From Armatimonadota bacterium (GTDB taxonomy: Bacteria > Armatimonadota > DTGP01 > JAKQQT01): 64,000 nt of DNA. Position 1 is the first letter of the stretch; each line of letters opens with the position of its first letter. The stretch is from positions 62,001 to 126,000 of the forward strand of contig DASXVS010000048.1 of assembly GCA_036504095.1 (NCBI GenBank). The letters are read 5' to 3'. Positions 61,794 to 64,000 of this stretch are shown one piece after another. The notes under the pieces were generated by a model that saw only the letters and a program-made list of their open reading frames with translations, did not search any database and was not told the DNA's origin. The position numbers and the translations under genes are program-made.

Positions 61794-62794
61794 TGCGCTG
61801 CCTCCGCGCGATCGACGCCGGCAACCAGCGCCACGAACACATCCTCAAGCGTCACTTCCACCGGCCGCACGGACTGCACCGCCACGCCGGCCTCCCGAAA
61901 CCGTGCCACCCAAGCACTTGCATCCATCCCTATGGCAGGGCCGGCGTCCCGCCGGTTCTCCGCCGCATCGACGGATTTACCCGCGGTTGTCAGATGCATC
62001 GCCGCCCCGAAGAGCGCAGTTTCCTCCACGTCTCGCCAGGTCTCCGCCACGCGCATGGCATCCATCGGAGCATCGGTCGTAACCTCCAGGACCGTGTTCG
62101 GGTACTGGCTCTTCAATTCCGCCGAAGTGCCCAGAGCCACACGTTTCCCCCTGTAGATCATCACGAGGCGGTTACAGTACTCGGCCTCCTCCATGACATG
62201 CGTCGTCACGAGGATCGTCACGCCGGAATGCGCAAGGCTGTCGATCAGGTCCCAGAAACGGCGCCGCGACACTGGGTCCACGCCGCTCGTGGGCTCGTCC
62301 AGAAACAGGACGTCCGGTTCGTGTACGACCGCGCACCCAAGCGCCAGCCGCTGCTTGTACCCAACGGAAAGCGTCCGCGTGAGGCGGTCGCGGTCTTCGA
62401 CCAGATCCGCCAGGTTCAGCACCACGTCGATCCGCTCGCTGAGCCGGTCCGGCGGCACCTTGTACACGCCCGCGTAGAACTGGATGTTCTCCAGCACCGA
62501 CAGGTCGTTGTACAAGCTGAATTTCTGGCTCATATAGCCGATCCGCGTCTGGATCTGCTGCGCCTGTTTCACGATATCCAGGCCAACCACCGAGCCCGAA
62601 CCCGCCGTCGGCGTCAGAAGGCCGCACAGCATCCGGATCGTTGTGCTCTTACCGCTGCCGTTAGGCCCCAGAAAGCCGAATATCTCGCCCTTGCACACCT
62701 CAAACGAGACTCCATCCACCGCCGCGAAATCGCCGAATTTCTTTACGAGGCCGTCCACCACGATCGCCGTCTCCGGACATGTTCGCTCAGTCAT
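61790..62794 (-). CDS. ABC transporter ATP-binding protein (second ATPase)
   Basis: A 334-residue ATPase for the export system. Walker A FLGPNGSGKSTTIRM, Walker B VLFLDEPTSGVDP, and the signature region TRTLSVGYKQRLALG in place of LSGGQ (reads LSVGYKQ). The C-terminal 80 residues are a regulatory tail. The frame is open from 63157, but the overlap ATGA with the first ATPase stop at 62791-62794 and the MTERTCPETAIVVDGL start fix 62794. Confidence 0.93.
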   Translation of the reverse strand: MTERTCPETAIVVDGLVKKFGDFAAVDGVSFEVCKGEIFGFLGPNGSGKSTTIRMLCGLLTPTAGSGSVVGLDIVKQAQQIQTRIGYMSQKFSLYNDLSVLENIQFYAGVYKVPPDRLSERIDVVLNLADLVEDRDRLTRTLSVGYKQRLALGCAVVHEPDVLFLDEPTSGVDPVSRRRFWDLIDSLAHSGVTILVTTHVMEEAEYCNRLVMIYRGKRVALGTSAELKSQYPNTVLEVTTDAPMDAMRVAETWRDVEETALFGAAMHLTTAGKSVDAAENRRDAGPAIGMDASAWVARFREAGVAVQSVRPVEVTLEDVFVALVAGVDRAEAAQ

Positions 62795-63774
62795 CTGCGA
62801 CCGCCGTTCTGGCCGCCCGGCACGGCATGCACAGCGGCAGCCTCCGCGGCGAGGTGTACAAAGATGTCCTCCAGGCCCGGCTCCGTCGGCGATACGGACC
62901 TTACCCCTATCCCCGCGCCCTGCAATGCCGCCCGCAGGGCCGGTTCGGCCGTAAGGCCATCCACCGTCAGGACGTGCAGGAGGTCGCCGAAAAGCACGCT
63001 CTCCAACACGCCCTCGCGTCCCAGCAGCGTATCGCGCGCCGCACGCGGTTGATCGGTATCGAACACGAGGATGTCGCCGCCCGCCCGTTGTTTCAATTCC
63101 TGTGGGGTCCCTGACGCGATGATTCGTCCGTGCGACATGAAAGCCACGCGGCGGCACCGCTCCGCCTCGTCCATATAGGGAGTGCTGACCACGATTGTGA
63201 CGCCTTTCCGGGGAAGGTCATACAGAATCCCCCAGAAGTCACGGCGCGAGACAGGATCCACGCCGGTCGTCGGCTCATCGAGAAACACAACCCGTGGGGT
63301 GTGCAGCAGCGTACAGGACAGCGCCAATTTCTGTTTCATCCCACCGCTGAGGTTGCCCGCAAGGCGATCTTTGAACGGTATCATCCGGCTGGCCTGCAGC
63401 AGTTCATTGGCGCTGGCCTGCCATTCTCCGTCCGGCACGGAGTACATCGCCGCCACGAACTCCAGATTCTCCCAAACGGTTAGGTCCGAATACTGGGCAA
63501 AGGTCTGGCTCAGGTAGCCGATATGTCGCTTTGCCGCCTCCGGATTGCCAAGCACATCCTCGCCGCCCACCCACGCCCGGCCCGCGTCGGGCAGGAGGAT
63601 GCCGCATAAAAGGCGAAAAGTCGTGGTCTTTCCCGCCCCGTCCGGCCCAACCAGCCCGAATACCTCTCCCGGTGGAATCTCCAGGTCGAGCCCCGCGACG
63701 GCCGGCCGCCCGCGAAACGCCTTTGAGAGACCTTCCGCGTAAACCGCCTGTTCAGTTGCTCCGGTTTGGGCCAT
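62791..63774 (-). CDS. ABC transporter ATP-binding protein (first ATPase)
   Basis: A 327-residue ATPase: Walker A LVGPDGAGKTTTFRLL, signature LSGGMKQKLALS, Walker B VVFLDEPTTGVDP, then VSTPYMDEAERC. In E. coli the matching YbhF is a single fused double ATPase; here the halves are two genes that overlap by four bases. The order adaptor, ATPase, ATPase, permease, permease is that of YbhGFSR exporters, which remove hydrophobic compounds. Substrate unknown. Confidence 0.94.
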   Translation of the reverse strand: MAQTGATEQAVYAEGLSKAFRGRPAVAGLDLEIPPGEVFGLVGPDGAGKTTTFRLLCGILLPDAGRAWVGGEDVLGNPEAAKRHIGYLSQTFAQYSDLTVWENLEFVAAMYSVPDGEWQASANELLQASRMIPFKDRLAGNLSGGMKQKLALSCTLLHTPRVVFLDEPTTGVDPVSRRDFWGILYDLPRKGVTIVVSTPYMDEAERCRRVAFMSHGRIIASGTPQELKQRAGGDILVFDTDQPRAARDTLLGREGVLESVLFGDLLHVLTVDGLTAEPALRAALQGAGIGVRSVSPTEPGLEDIFVHLAAEAAAVHAVPGGQNGGRR

Positions 63775-63881
63775 CGCTGGAATAGTGCCTTCTCACCATA
63801 CGCTTCGGGCAACCGCGAGGGATGCGGGCGAGGCGCCCGCGCAACGGTCGGTGCCCTCGGCGCGCAGCCCTTTACTAGGGC

Positions 63882-64000
63882 TCACCGGTTCGGCAGAACC
63901 ACGTGCGCCGGCATGCCTGGCTTCAGACGTCCGTCCGGGTTATCGATGGCGACCTTCACCCAGTACACCTGCTGCAGCCTTTGATCGCGGGTCTCCACGT
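63882..64000 (-). CDS. HlyD-type periplasmic adaptor, C-terminal end (partial)
   Basis: The last 39 residues of a minus-strand gene that continues beyond the window. The reading includes VYWVKVAIDNPDGRLKPGMP followed by AHVVLPNR and the stop at 63882-63884. The NPDGRLKPGMPAHV string is the signature of membrane fusion proteins (YbhG/HlyD). It is the first gene of the export operon, 107 bases before the first ATPase. Confidence 0.85.
   Translation of the reverse strand, partial: VETRDQRLQQVYWVKVAIDNPDGRLKPGMPAHVVLPNR

Noticed and set aside
62795-63157. N-terminal extension of the second ATPase frame
   Set aside because: It overlaps the first ATPase in another frame; the ATGA overlap and the ABC domain start fix ATG 62794.

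Overview
The window is high-GC bacterial chromosome of about 64 kb with roughly 50 protein genes, one tRNA, no rRNA and no convincing phage or insertion sequence. The organism is most likely a member of Armatimonadota, or a lineage close to it. The pointers are a DUF1559-like pseudopilin with the N-terminal string [19 protein letters not shown] followed by [12 protein letters not shown], a PEP-CTERM protein, dockerin-like tails on secreted proteins, and many secreted carbohydrate-active enzymes. This is an inference from gene content, not from a marker-gene tree.

Layout. 0-3.3 kb: purine synthesis (purQ end, a GIY-YIG-like protein, purL). 3.5-6.8 kb: a PIN-like toxin gene broken by a stop codon, a membrane pseudokinase with a SPOR-like tail, a SorC-like regulator with a palindromic operator in front of it, and a GtrA-like membrane protein. 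7-18 kb: large secreted or surface proteins and glycan enzymes (beta-helix protein with dockerin-like end, CBM9/DUF5916 barrel protein, GH42-like protein, GH78 rhamnosidase) around a proline dehydrogenase. 18-25 kb: oligoendopeptidase F, a BtrH-like protein, an aldo/keto reductase, an RRM protein with a long leader, a PEP-CTERM protein and a Gfo/Idh/MocA oxidoreductase. 25-35 kb: respiratory complex I membrane genes nuoH-I-J-K-L-M-N on the minus strand, with a MidA/NDUFAF7-type methyltransferase gene upstream. 35-39 kb: pseudopilin, dockerin-like protein, and a two-domain esterase. 39-49 kb: a histidine operon (hisD, HAD phosphatase, hisB, hisH, hisA, hisF, unknown gene, hisI) continuing into unknown genes and a zinc alcohol dehydrogenase. 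49-53 kb: a fused siroheme decarboxylase AhbAB, superoxide dismutase, histidine phosphatase, Clp1/Grc3-type polynucleotide kinase. 53-58 kb: tRNA with CAT anticodon, secreted unknowns, Mrp/ApbC. 58-64 kb: rpsF-ssb-rpsR and an ABC-2 export operon (adaptor, two ATPases, two permeases) cut by the window end.

The most unusual signal is not a gene. Between about 30.5 and 60.7 kb many gaps between genes are filled by short arrays with an exact period of 7 bases. Each locus has its own heptamer (GGGCTGA, CAGGATT, CGGAACT, CTGACAC, ACGATGA, TTCCGAG, CCTGTCT and others). Many arrays continue into the reverse complement of their own heptamer, so the RNA would fold. They sit within operons, often 2-20 bases before the next start codon, where a Shine-Dalgarno sequence would be expected. 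They resemble the short tandemly repeated repetitive (STRR) sequences of cyanobacteria. A related class with period 8 (CTTTGTGN) occurs at three places from 24.9 kb onward.
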